Source of the DNA: Cristatella mucedo
Taxonomy: Eukaryota; Bryozoa; Phylactolaemata; Cristatellidae
Direction of reading: 5' to 3'
DNA length: 64,000 nt
Assembly (NCBI GenBank): GCA_009760855.2
Contig: WPIO01000034.1
Coordinates: forward strand, 712,501-776,500
Below are positions 10,229 to 21,000 of the stretch, piece after piece. The position numbers were made by a program, and so were the translations under genes. Position 1 is the stretch's first letter. The number at the start of each line of letters is the position of its first letter. Below the pieces are notes generated by a model that was given only the letters and a program-made list of their open reading frames with translations, was not told the DNA's origin and searched no databases.

Positions 10229-10468
10229 TTATTTCTCCATGACCAATTCTTGACTAAATCCCCATTGATCTATATATTTTTTTGAAATATCTATCGTAAC
10301 CATAACATCAGAAACAATATTAACAGGATTTCTATTTTGGTCTGTTAGAGTAAATTTAGAACTGCTTACTCCTTCTATATCGTCACGTGTTGGCGAGAAT
10401 AGTAGATGAGTAAGATGGAGATCTATTTTCTCGCCCGGTTTTATATCATCAATATCTTTAATATGCAA
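10229..10468 (-). pseudogene. unidentified Polinton protein fragment
   Basis: An open 79-codon stretch with no recognisable motif (IKPGEKIDLHLTHLLFSPTR, then NIVSDVMVTIDISKKYIDQW). In another frame the preceding sequence, near 10,480-10,620, reads into NPSISYVNFKTRFLEHVHH, so this is probably the C-terminal part of a longer broken gene between the coiled-coil and minor-capsid regions. Confidence 0.35.
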
Positions 10469-10619
10469 TGATGAACATGTTCTAAAAATCTAGTTTTAAA
10501 ATTAACATAACTAATGCTAGGATTTATCAAGTCACAGTCAACGCTATTCCATTTTACGCCTGAATTATCAGGCAACTGCATCTTATTCCATGCTTTATAA
10601 AAACCTGAGAAATACATAG

Positions 10620-11160
10620 CTTTTTATATAGCTTCATAAGGAGTTCCACTTACCATTGCTTAATCAAAAGATCCCTGTTGATTGGAATTAAATCCTTAAG
10701 TATCATCGATTGAGTTTGAAACACCTGATGCTTTACTTTCACGCAGAGGACTATAATCACCAACTACTTGCATTATTATTTTATCATCCGGATCAACACT
10801 AAATTTTGTCCACTACTATTGGTATTCGAAGTATCTTTAAAATTATTTGATTCTCTTGAGGCATAATTAGTAGTGTTTACAATTTCGTAAGTGTCACAAT
10901 AACCTACGGCAATTGCAACTGAATTCAGCTTGGGTTCAGTAAGATTTCTTTTATACCAAAGTTGATCATTAACTCCAGTACCAACATTAGAAATAACTCT
11001 ACGTAAAAAATTTTACTCTTCGTAAACCAACTTTATTTTAGCCTGAGATTGGTCAAAGTAGAGTAGGTGGAACTAAAGTATTTGCTTCTGAGATAGTCGT
11101 TCCTGCTAATATTAAAGACATTCGTATATTATAATTCAAAAATTTCTACGGCAACTGTTT
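10620..11160 (-). other. decayed Polinton coding sequence
   Basis: Minus-strand readings such as VDPDDKIIMQVVGDYSPLRE occur between stops. They probably belong to the same broken gene as the fragment at 10,229-10,468. No function can be assigned. Confidence 0.3.
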
Positions 11161-11860
11161 ATTTGGGAAAAAAGTCTAAAGCTTTTAAGTTTTGATCTGT
11201 AACAGTAATTATTATATCAGAAGCAGATTCAAAAAAATATTATGACACTCCTCAGCATTCGGTTAGTACACCATCCATTCCTAAGGGTAGAAATTGTATG
11301 CAAAACTCCTTAGGACTTGTGATTCATCACCATCTATGTAACTAGGTCCACTAGCAACTAAATTACATTTTAAAAGAATTAGATATAGATCTGAAACATA
11401 AACTTAATTTTCTGAAGTAAATTTAACACTTGGAGTACAATCTATTTGGTTTTTAATACTAGGATAAGTCATTTCAAAATTACGATCTGTTGTATAAGGA
11501 AAACCAGTTAAGCCAATTAAACTTGATATACTATGCTTACTAGCAATAAACGTCCAATTAATAGGCATTTTAATCCAATAACTTGAAGTAGCAGTGTCAA
11601 TTCATAATACGAACTTGTCAGTAGTAGCTCAAATTGAATAACATAATTATTTATAGTAGCTGCTATTCCTATATTTGCATCAATGGAAACAGCAGAATAA
11701 ATTCCAGGCCTAATTGTTATCGTTTGCTCAGAACCATCTCTTCTTTTATGAAAAAAAGTATTACTAGAGGTAGTTATATTCTTAATAGAATTAGTTCCAA
11801 CAAAATTTTTACAAAACATATCCTAAATTTCTTATTCCTAAGCATAATTGGGTCATCTTG
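11160..11860 (-). pseudogene. candidate minor capsid/penton-like jelly-roll protein
   Basis: The minus strand reads TFFHKRRDGSEQTITIRPGI, then a YSAVSIDANIGI segment, and further on, in other frames, YVSDLYLILLKCNLVASG, a DGDESQVLRSFAYNF piece and VIIFFESASDIIITVTDQNL. The succession 'G..I.PG.Y', then 'Y...D......CNLV', then 'V...F....DI.I.V.D.N' resembles the single-jelly-roll penton or minor-capsid protein of Polintons and adintoviruses (family pattern; my inference). Stops and frame changes near 11,520 and 11,400 break it. Confidence 0.45.
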
Positions 11861-13340
11861 ATAAACTCTAATAGGATTAGTAGTTCCAGAAATACTGAAT
11901 ACATAGCCCTCAGATTTGGATGTACTAGGTTTTCTATGACTTCCAAATTTTTCAACATCTCGTGAGAAATTTTTACAAGTTCATACATTTTTATATACTA
12001 ATGTCGCATAAAAGTTTATTTATTCTAGCAATATATCTTTTTTGTGCTTTTCTTAATTTCCCAAAGTAATGTGTAGTAGAACTAATCGAATTTACTACTC
12101 CTTCGTTTCCAGCAGTAAGTTCATGAATCCGTAGAGTTTGTCAAATACTTCTGAATCACTCTTTTTAACCAATAGAGTTAGTTACTTCAACCCTTTCTTG
12201 AAAACTTTTGCCACTTTTTGGATTAATCACCTGTGATCGATAATCAAAAACTTGTTGTGTTTGTATATTCTTTTTCCTTTGTGGTTTTTGTATCTAAATA
12301 AATAGGGTAAATTTGTGGAAACGATTACTTTCATAAATCTGCTCTGTTTGGGATTTTGTTTTTGGCTGCAAAGTACTTTTTCATTCCTCACTAATTATCT
12401 CTAGTAATTGTGTGTAATGATTTCTCGTTGAAAAGTATTGTTTAGATATTTCTGTTGACCTTTCATCTTTAATGCTAATATATTAATTAACAGCATAGTC
12501 ACAAATATTACTAGCTGCTTTCCCTAAAGTCTCATTTGGGTGTACATATTTCTTCTCTTCTTCTAGCTTAAATAATATTTCAAACATTTTAAGGTCATTA
12601 TTCTCATCTTTAATTCTTTGATTAAGCTTTTTACTGCAGTTGGAACATAACTTGGTTTAGGACCTTTTAGCATTTCTAGTAGATTAGCTTTATCTAAGTA
12701 TTGTATTCTTTCTGCTGTATTCTTTGGTGTTATAGTAGTTTTATTTATTTGTAATTCGTCAGCTGAAGTTTTCTGAACATTTCCAATAGCCTCTCGTACT
12801 TTAAGATTAGATATGTGTGTGTCGTTGCTTGATTCATTATTTTAATCGCTTCTTAAAAATCTCCTGATTTAACTGCTTTTTCTAGAGTAGACGAAACATC
12901 TTGTATAGCCTTGAATTCCACAGCCTTCTTTATAGCTCTGTTTGGTGCCCTATGCCCTACTCGTTTCCATTTGCAGAGCAAGTGTTGGCCTTACTCTTTT
13001 AATTTTTTCAAGAACAACATTGCCAGAATTTCCATTTTATCTTTCTAGTGCACTTTGATTAAGATGCAATTCAACAGTATCTCTTGCTGCACTTTCTGCT
13101 TCAAGTCTCTGTATTTCTTGGTCATTCTGTAACATTACGGTGTCTTTTCAATCTTGTAATTTTTTTAAATTTTCATTGTCAGGAGCTTCTTAAACACCTC
13201 TTCTACAGCCTTTCTGACGTGAATAAATTTTTCCGTTGATCATTTTCGTACATCTAGTAACTATTAAAAATAGTAATTAATTGGTTTTCAGTAGAATCAA
13301 CAAACCAAAATCTTCCCTCTGATTCAGTTTTAGTTAAGGC
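11861..13340 (-). pseudogene. decayed Polinton coding region, unassigned
   Basis: Minus-strand readings occur between many stops, for example FEILFKLEEEKKYVHPNETL with a following GKAASNICDYAV (about 12,500-12,600) and EGRFWFVDSTENQLITIFNS (about 13,260-13,320). By position between the minor-capsid and ATPase regions this should include the maturation protease or another virion gene, but I found no catalytic motif. A TA run sits just beyond, at about 13,404-13,433. Confidence 0.35.
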
Positions 13341-13343
13341 TAT

Positions 13344-13400
13344 GACACAATATCCAAAACAATTCCGTGTGCAAGAGTTAACCCAATCTCTAAATTATTT

Positions 13401-13438
<38 letters not shown>

Positions 13439-13880
13439 GTTAAGTTTATGCTTTGCGAGTATACTCTGTATCTGTTGCATTTTGTTTGAAAATTATTATC
13501 ATATTTCTATTACTCCTGATTTCTCGTCTAGGAATGTTTGAAAATCCTTCAGCAACGTACAATATATTTAATCCTTTGTGTCTACCACGAGTAAAGTAAT
13601 GTAAGATTTTTGTTTGGTGTTCTGTCATTAAGTCATTGAGTACAGCGACATTCTTAGAATTTCGTATGAACCCACTTCTAGTATCTCATCAACACCATTA
13701 AGCCAAACATAAACGCCCTTTCTGTGCTATCAGTCATTGATCTAAGACCACGATATAACTTTTGGTCAATACTTGAAGCACTAATTGTACAAGTATTATA
13801 GATAACGATTTCGCTAAAGATCCAATTCATTACTAATTGAGACTTTCCTGATCCACAATCACACCACAAACATCACACCA
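13344..13880 (-). pseudogene. FtsK/HerA-type genome-packaging ATPase (A32-like), broken
   Basis: A P-loop is readable at about 13,840-13,862 (CDCGSGKSQLVMNWIF), and a downstream frame gives the Walker-B/helix region (VAVLNDLMTEHQTKILHYF) followed by FTRGRHKGLNILYVAEGF and IPRREIRSNRNMIIIFKQ. This is the order found in the packaging ATPases of Polintons, adintoviruses and large DNA viruses, which pump the genome into the capsid. The first acidic residue of the usual Walker-B Asp-Asp pair reads as Asn. A frameshift lies between about 13,680 and 13,630. The N-terminus is replaced by the minisatellite at 13,856-14,311, and a TA microsatellite lies near the 3' end. Confidence 0.75.
13404..13433. 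repeat. (TA)n microsatellite
   Basis: A short TA dinucleotide run in or just after the 3' end of the ATPase pseudogene. Confidence 0.9.
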
Positions 13881-14311
13881 CAAATATGCCACCATCACAC
13901 CACAAACATGCCACCATCACACCACAAACATGCCACCATCACACCACAAATATGCCACCACCACACCACAAACATGCCACCACCACACCACAAACATGCC
14001 ACCATCACACCACAAACATGCCACCATCACACCACAAACATGCCACCATCACACCACAAACATGCCACCATCACACCACAAACATGCCACCACCACACCA
14101 CAAATATGCCACCACCACACCACAAACATGCCACTATCACACCACAAACATGCCACCATCACACCACTTATGCCACTATCACACCACAAACATGCCACTA
14201 TCACACCACAAACATGCCACCATCACACCACTTATGCCACTATCACACCACAAACATGCCACTATCACACCACAAATATGCCACCACCACACCACTTATG
14301 CCACCACCACA
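13856..14311 (+). repeat. 22-bp minisatellite, about 20 units
   Basis: The unit is CATGCCACCATCACACCACA plus AA (22 bp), with ATC/ACC variants and several 20-bp variants ending CACTTATGC. Because 22 is not a multiple of 3 and the unit contains no stop in any frame, all three plus frames are open throughout, giving three overlapping His/Thr/Pro-rich reading frames that are not real genes. The array starts within a few bases of the P-loop codons of the ATPase pseudogene, whose own bases (CACAATCACACCACA on the plus strand) resemble the unit. Confidence 0.95.
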
Positions 14312-15175
14312 GGCGCTGGATTAGACGGACAACTATCTGGTGGCTATACATTAGATGTGAATCAAAATAGTTCCTAGTATTTTCCTCAAAGTAGTACCAA
14401 CACTGTGTGATAAGCTAATAATTGTAAGTGTTTATATCGCAATCAGGTAAAATGTTGATAGGAAATAATTTTGATATACAAGGAACATTATATCTTAACT
14501 CAAATCAAGTAATTAATCTTGAAAATATTACAGCAGACTTAAATCGGTGAGTCAAAAAATTTCTGATAAAGCTGTCTTAGAGAAGATTCGGAACAAATAA
14601 TAAATAGGAGGAGATTTTCCTGCTGACTCGAAAAATATTTTATGATTAAATGTCCAACAAATTTGACCGATACATGTATTGAGGAATATTTTGATGATAA
14701 AGTTACAACGGAGGATAATGATACCATATCTGACGATCTTAGATTAAAGCCATTGATTAGTGCAGGAGACACGGCGGAAAGTTTTTATGCAAACAATATT
14801 GATTTTAGTACATTTTTAACGCAAATTATTATCCAGATTTTTGTGAATTACAAATAACTATGTTTGGTAACCTAAGTATTCCAAGAGGAACTAAGCTTGC
14901 AAATTGTGGAGACTATTATTTATCTTGGATTGATGATGCAAAAATAAAAAAAAAACAGTTTACTCAAACATAACATTCAAAATAACAGACATCAATAGAG
15001 TTATTGCTGGATATGAGAACAATATTAGGAATTCAACTAATAAAATTATTGAAAAGAAAACAGCTGGTATAGCATACTGTCAGATAAAGGATGGTAATAG
15101 AACAAGAATGGCTTACCAGATTGTCACAGCGTCAGTAAAGTTAAAATAAAAGATGTTGCAGAAGTTATAGTTAGA
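14312..15175 (+). pseudogene. plus-strand Polinton gene remnant, fibre-like segments
   Basis: The plus strand reads GAGLDGQLSGGYTLDVNQNS just after the minisatellite, then LNSNQVINLENITADLNR and KKISDKAVLEKIRN, an open 71-codon stretch from 14,642 (CPTNLTDTCIEEYFDDKV), and INRVIAGYENNIRNS near 15,000. The 'L-x-x-N-x-x-I-x-N-L-x-N-I' unit is of the type seen in fibre shafts and in the minus-strand protein at 7,880. The frame shifts several times. A second attachment protein is a possible reading; the function is not established. Confidence 0.35.
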
Positions 15176-15562
15176 AACTACTCATACATTGTATTCTCCA
15201 AGATTCAGTCCTTCTACACCAGTTCCTATTAAGTACTCTGGTATAGAAAATAATATCATGCTAATATCAAGTAATTCTATAACCAAATCTATTGTTTCTT
15301 AAACACCTTGTGTAAAAATAGTTATTAGCCTCTGTATTAGCTATCCTGTTATAACCTAATCAAGAGGCTTCGTAACCTCAATTTATCTAGATTTATTGAA
15401 ATCAGATTGATAACGGATGATATATTTTCACAGTCTAATTCAATTAATTTTCCATGGTTTTTCTAAACTTTCAAATCTATAAATTCCTGTAAAAACTCTA
15501 TTGGCTTACTTGAATTAGAAAACTGCCCAGAGTCTGATGCCTTTATAATTCGTTTTATTGTT

Positions 15563-15826
15563 TCAATTTTTTGAATATGCTTCTTCCTTTAAATTGTTTA
15601 TAGTATCTATTTTTAAGTCTTTGTGAAAGTCCGAAAAAACAGAACCATTACGAGCTTTTGTAAAGAAACATGAAATCTCAGGATCTGAATGATTAACTCT
15701 TAGAGCTTTGTATTCTATAACAAGTCTTAAAGCGTCTAATGATGAACCCCTGATGCCTTTAATGCGACCCATTGGAAAAGAACGAACAAATATTAAAATT
15801 TGACTATTTTTGCCCTTGAAACTCAC
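15563..15826 (-). CDS. unidentified Polinton ORF
   Basis: An 87-codon ORF (for example GIRGSSLDALRLVIEYKALR, then ISCFFTKARNGSVFSD) with no family that I recognise. The composition is ordinary and mixed. It lies between the plus-strand fibre-like remnant and the DNA polymerase block and may be a fragment of a longer gene. Confidence 0.3.
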   Translation of the reverse strand: MSFKGKNSQILIFVRSFPMGRIKGIRGSSLDALRLVIEYKALRVNHSDPEISCFFTKARNGSVFSDFHKDLKIDTINNLKEEAYSKN

Positions 15827-16764
15827 AAAGAGCAGAAGTGCATCTTATTTCTATTGAAACCATTTCTATAATAATGATTTATTTTTATTACGGAGTATTA
15901 GTTAACGGAGTTGATGTAGTTGCAGTTGATTCAGTTGTCGTTGATGAAGCTGAAGCAGTATGATCAGTAGTTATAGATAATGAAAACAATTATGTCACTG
16001 TAGTTCAAGCAAGAAAAGCTAGGGTGGCTTTTTGTCTAGCACTTTATCCATAGTCAGGAAAGATAGCATAACACTCGTCTTTACCGATACTTAACCGATA
16101 CCTGAGATATCTGTTTTCATTCCTAATACGCCAGAAATTACTGTAGAAATATTTTAAAAATCCCCGTAGTATATCCAGAGATTTAACTATGTGTATCTAG
16201 TAGTTTATCCATTTTTTCGAACAGTAGATTCTAGATCAGAATTAACTTGTGCAGCATAGAACTAATTATTTTCTGTGCTTTTGCATCACATTCATTTAGA
16301 TAAAATTTCTTTACTGAATTGTTTGTCATTACTGAAATATCAGAGACGTTTTTGTGGATCGTAAGCAGTCAATCTAGATTTGACAAAATAATCTAAATGA
16401 GGTTTTAGAAGAGTTTCAGGTGTAGCAAGATTTGGGTCAGAGATATCACTGGTCAGTGTTTAAGTAGTTGTTGACATTCTTCTATACTTACTTTAAAAAA
16501 CTTGAGCAAATTGAAATGGAAGTAACCATTTGAACGCCAGGTTTCGTTTTGAGGACTTTGATTCTGCTTCGTGATAACGTTGTATTATTCGTTCCTCAAT
16601 ACTCCGTTAGTTTATCACATGTTCCACATATTTCTACAAGAATACTAGTAAACGAACTATCTAAATCAGGAATAAGTTTATCGAGGGAATGTTTAACCAT
16701 TCATTGATCAACCTCCTTTTAGTTTGTGTAGATAATTTTTTATTGCCATCTCTCTTGACTGATC
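15827..16764. other. Polinton interior without a recognisable gene
   Basis: AT-rich sequence with short interrupted frames on both strands. I see no motif. Confidence 0.3.
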
Positions 16765-17386
16765 ACAACTAATAATAATAATAATAATAATATTGCACTT
16801 GATAAAGCGCCCTCAGAGAACTTAATCTCTTTCTAGGCGCTTTACATTTGCTGCAAAGTGATACACAATAGAATAGTAAGTAAAATCATGCTTGAAAAAC
16901 AAACAAAATGAATAACATGGTTAGGGGTTACATGCACTGGGTCAGCATGCAAATGTGGTTAGTGGCAGCATGAACAGTGTCAGCACGCATAAGCACATCG
17001 AGGACGAATCACAAGGACCCACTAAGTGCTGTCCTAAATAGGTATGTTTTTAAGTTTCTTTTAAATGTGGTCAGGTCAGGGGATGTTCTGATGCAGGTCG
17101 GGAGGGAGTTCCAGGCTGTGGGAGCATACGAGCTAAATGCACGGTCTCCAAAGGATTTAAGGTTTGTACGAGGTATTTCTAGACTGTTGGATTCCGAAAA
17201 GCGAGTGGTACGATGCTTTTCCTGATGGGGTAGTATCTCTGAAAGATAGGCTGGAGCCATAGAATGAAGAGACCTAAAAGTGAGCGACAAAACCTTGAAG
17301 TCAATCCGTTGCTTGACTGGTAACCAGTGCAGGTCGGCGAGAAGTGGAGTAATGTGGCAACTGCGACGCTCACGACAGACAACTAA
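16765..17386 (-). mobile_element. 5'-truncated LINE inserted in the Polinton
   Basis: It begins with an (ATA)n tail at 16,773, then the shared 3' hairpin (AGAGAACTTAATCTCT at 16,815-16,830 on the plus strand), the 3' UTR and the last part of the RT ORF (a 130-codon stretch with LLADLHWLPVKQRIDFKVLS and PTAWNSLPTCIRTSPDLTTF). It stops at CACGACAG. The 8-bp word ACAACTAA occurs at both edges (16,765-16,772 and 17,379-17,386), a good target-site duplication. It is similar to 50,480-51,090 and looks relatively young. Confidence 0.88.
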
Positions 17387-17459
17387 GAATTCTTGATACA
17401 TCCATTTCTATATAATAAAGAATTTTTTATAATTCATCCTCTTAATTTGTATGAGAATA

Positions 17460-17669
17460 TTATGTTTCTTTATTGAAGCAAAAGGCTTGCTCATAGTCAT
17501 CATCTTCTTCTGTTTCTTCTTCATCGTCTTCGGTTTCAGTTTCTTCTTTATCTTCATGAATCATGTAATCAGGATCACCATCGGTATCATCATCAAATTT
17601 ACTTTCATATTCATCTTCTACTTTCGTCTGGCTTGAAAATTCAACTTCAATTTTTATTTTATTCACCAT
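17460..17669 (-). CDS. small acidic Polinton protein, intact
   Basis: The uninterrupted 69-codon ORF is extremely rich in Asp and Glu from about residue 16 (for example KEETETEDDEEETEEDDDYE). The N-terminus MVNKIKIEVEFSSQTKVEDE is mixed. Its start codon lies 8 bp downstream of the stop of the basic ORF at 17,678-17,875, in the same orientation, so the two could be expressed together. I know of no named family. A role such as histone- or capsid-protein mimicry is only speculation. Confidence 0.5.
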   Translation of the reverse strand: MVNKIKIEVEFSSQTKVEDEYESKFDDDTDGDPDYMIHEDKEETETEDDEEETEEDDDYEQAFCFNKET

Positions 17670-17677
17670 TATAATAG

Positions 17678-17875
17678 CTAATGTTTCTTTTTAAAATAAA
17701 ATAATGTTATTCCTGCTTCTTCTAATATCATCTCGACTTCAATTTTCTCACATCCTATTTCAAATTTCAATGCATGCATTTCTTTAGTTATGTCTCTTAA
17801 ATCGTGTTCAATTTGAACTTTTATTTTTCCCCCACGTTTTGGTCTTGAGCGATCTTCATGTTTTCGTTTAGGCAT
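17678..17875 (-). CDS. small basic Polinton protein, intact
   Basis: The 65-codon ORF begins MPKRKHEDRSRPKRGGKIKV, a strongly basic, nuclear-localisation-like N-terminus. A helical stretch with alternating charge follows (HDLRDITKEMHALKFEIGC). It precedes the acidic ORF at 17,460-17,669 by 8 bp. Small basic proteins that condense DNA occur in adenovirus- and Polinton-type virions, so a DNA-binding core protein is plausible but unproven. Confidence 0.5.
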   Translation of the reverse strand: MPKRKHEDRSRPKRGGKIKVQIEHDLRDITKEMHALKFEIGCEKIEVEMILEEAGITLFYFKKKH

Positions 17876-18184
17876 CTATATATAAATATTTTCATAGCAT
17901 TCAAAACATTTTCCACCGCTCTCTTTTATTCTATAATGAACATAAGATAGCGAGTGAACTCAACAGTCTAACCAGTAGCGTTTACTTTCAAAAGCAGACA
18001 AAGCCACTTTTCCTTACTTAACAGTATATATTTTATGCGTTTCACTTGTTATTAATGCTTGCTCACAAGGTTGTGTTAATCCTGTTTCCAGGCATTCCTT
18101 AAAATCTCGTTTTTTGTAGTTTTTTCTCAACAACATATTCTTTGATATCTTTAGCTTTCTTTAAAATATGTGCATATAGGCATA

Positions 18185-18325
18185 ATTAATTTGTATAGCG
18201 CCCTAAGAGAACTTAATCTCTATTCAGGCGTTTCACATAAGCCTCCGGGATCAGGCCTACGACGTCACCCTTGACCTTCGTCGGGGTAAACACCGCAATC
18301 ACAGGACCAAGCCAGCTCTTCATTC
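18185..18325 (-). mobile_element. tRNA-derived SINE, family A
   Basis: The minus strand reads from a tRNA-like head (GAGCTGGCTTGGTCCTGTGA, box A) through a box-B-like GTAGGCCTGATCCC to a 3' tail containing AGAGATTAAGTTCTCT (18,206-18,221) and AGGGCGCTAT. The copy at 45,750-45,890 is the same family. The tail is shared with the LINE family of this window. Confidence 0.75.
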
Positions 18326-18339
18326 TTTATTTAGTACAT

Positions 18340-21000
18340 CACTCATTTTACAGATAGTACCTTGATTGCAAAGAATATAGGAAAATGACTTTTGTCTAAG
18401 GAAAACGCTTTCATTTTTAATATCGCAGATTGAAGTTTACCTGTTATCTCATCTTTAAAATCTCCAACTACTTTCTTATTACTTTTTGTAATAACGGATG
18501 TGGTTTCATTACTCAGAAAAGATGATCTTCCAGAAAAAACTTGTAAGATCTCAAATTTGGGAATATGCAATGAAATCTTTATCAATGTTTTCAGTAAATA
18601 CTTTAATAACTAAAGAATCATTATCTGTATACAATAAAGTTATCTTAGAATCATATCTTGGTTTCATAGTTAAGTAGAAGAAGCTTTAAATTAACATCCT
18701 AAATAAATCATGTCTCCAAATCCAACATAGATTGGCTTATTGAGTACAACACTTTCCTAATTACTTTTAACACAAACAATACGATCCGTTAATATCTTGC
18801 TATCCAAAAATCTAGGACTTCTGTACCCTCTAATCATCATTGCCAAATCATTTTCGGAATTCTCAATTAATAGCTCAAGATTCCCCCTGCCTCTAACATT
18901 TCTCATAGTCTTACCAAAAAAAACACTTGTTTAGTACTTTGAAGAATTTTTTTTCACAATCATTCTTTGCCTCATTTCTTAACCTAATAATATTATCAAT
19001 TTAAGAACTTTAACAATCGTTTTGATAGAACTGCATTTTACTGTGTATGTGAGTTATATTATAGCCTGATTCTACGCAAGACTTCCTCAGTTTAAAGAAG
19101 TTTGATAGGTAGAATATTTGTCCTTAGTTATTTTCTTTTGTTTCCGGTAATAAAGGATAATCAGAAAAGAAGTCTTGTGTCCCTTTTGGGTAATGAATGT
19201 TTATTTCTAATATAAAGCCAATGTTAGCATTACATTTTAACTTTTATATTATATAATCTTTGTTTGCGCTCCATTCATAAAGTTTCTGTATTGATAAAAA
19301 CTTGAATCATACAGTTAGTGAAGGCTGCTTCATTGCCCATCCATATCAAATAGCTGTATCGAAATATAAAAGTTAAGAAGTTACTTTATTTGGATCCAAA
19401 TCAACGCACCTTGGGTTATTTGCTTGGGCATTTCGTTTAGAAACTTGTGTCATACCACCCCAAATGCCCTACTCAGAGAACATTACTTATTTAGATCTTT
19501 TAAAAATTTCAAAACAACACCAGTGTGTTTATAACCTGCCGTCCAAATTAAGTGAGATATTAAAAATTTAGAAGCATTAGTTTTATAAGTGTCTACTATC
19601 AGACCACGAATTTTTTCAAAAAGATCTGCTAAAGATAAAACATCAATGGCTAAATATAAATCAATATATTGTTTCAAGTTCCTAATATTAAAAGCATTTC
19701 AAACTTTGGTAGTATGTTCATAATCATCGGCTCTATATCTCCTGTCAAACTTGAATACACTTTTCAATAGGAAGTAAACATGTTATTTAAGTCTTGCAAA
19801 GGATTCCATGTATTCATAAGGATGTATACCTTTCTTAGTAAACAAGGCATATTGAGCATCGGTAGCATTAGGAAAGTGATGTCTTATTGTTTTAAACTTG
19901 TCGTTTGCCTCGCTTAAATTTTTAACAAGATCTTCTAAACTACTCTGCAGAAGTTGAACAATGTTGAGCAGAAACCCTAGCCGACCAAACTCAATAGTTA
20001 CAAACTTTTCTTTTATATTAGCAATTACTTTCTTTTCATCCAAATCGCAATCAAGTGGGAGTCATATCCTCTCAAGTTATTAACGTAAACAGGTAATTAA
20101 AATCTATAAATTCTTAATTTATGATTGCATTCATTATGGGCTTAGCCACTTTATTTTCTTGTTAAGTGACAACGATCTAAAACGGTATCTTCTTTTGATA
20201 AACACTTGTCACAAATCCAATAGGAAGTCGCCTCCTTAAAATATTTTTCTTGTTCACTTGTCATATTTGATTGGTCAAATAATTTGTGTTGCTTGAGCAT
20301 TTCTGTAAGTATATCAACCTATTTTTGATGTTCTTGTTTCAAAAAAAGAATATGATTCTTAATGGCATTTTCTCCAACTGTTTTTTTGTAGTTTGCATTA
20401 ACTTTACTTTCATAATCTAGTGTTACATAACCACCAGAACAAGGTTTATGTTGATTAAAAGAGCCTTTAACAGCTTCTTCAGGATTTCGTATGTTCCCTA
20501 TTAAAGATTTAAGATCAACAAATGCATCCAAAGGAGACTACAATTTTTCCGCAATCTCTAAGCATGACTAAATCACCGGTGCCATCATCTTTTCGACTTT
20601 TGGCTATTGGCACTTTCATCGTTGCCTTTCCACAATGCCTTGATTTGCAATCTAAGATATGTTCATCTAATTATCTAATTTTTCTTGTTTATGCAATCTT
20701 GATAAGAACCTTTTATTAAAAAGTCTACTGCCACTATCTTTTCTATTTTACAGAAAGAGTTACAAGTAGTTACAAAAGCAAAATGAACTTCCTCGATTAC
20801 TAAACAAAAGTAAATTTAGATGTCCTTCACTTTCCTCATCACAGACTATCAAAGGAGTGATACCAGGAGAAAATTTATAAAAATGTATTGAAACATCAAA
20901 TAATCTTGAACGCTTTGAAATATATTCAACTCTTATTAGAACACTACCGTTAACCATTAAAGACAGGAATTCTTCTATCTTCATCATATCTAGGAAAAAA
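18340..21000 (-). pseudogene. Polinton DNA polymerase B (protein-primed type), broken
   Basis: Order on the minus strand (N- to C-terminal): a Cys/His element (YWICDKCLSKEDTV and DRCHLT, about 20,165-20,235); an exonuclease-side segment (NIVQLLQSSLEDLVKNLSEA, then KKGIHPYEYMESFARLK, 19,783-19,990); LYLAIDVLSLADLFEKIRGL with ISHLIWTAGYKHTGV (about 19,500-19,670); a finger/palm piece (VVLNKPIYVGFG, about 18,720-18,760); the catalytic box YTDNDSLVIKV (18,614-18,631 for the first six residues); and a C-terminal KVVGDFKDEITGKLQSAILK stretch. These match the layout of Polinton PolB, the replicative polymerase of the element. In the catalytic box Asn replaces the usual Thr between the two Asp residues. 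Stops and frameshifts at many points inactivate it. Confidence 0.85.

Noticed and set aside
13886-14377. Three overlapping His/Thr/Pro-rich ORFs of 138-163 codons
   Set aside because: They are the three frames of a 22-bp minisatellite without stops. No gene-like sequence outside the repeat is shared by all of them.
17451-17636. Phe/Ile-rich plus-strand ORF (membrane-like)
   Set aside because: It is the antisense shadow of the Asp/Glu-rich ORF at 17,460-17,669.
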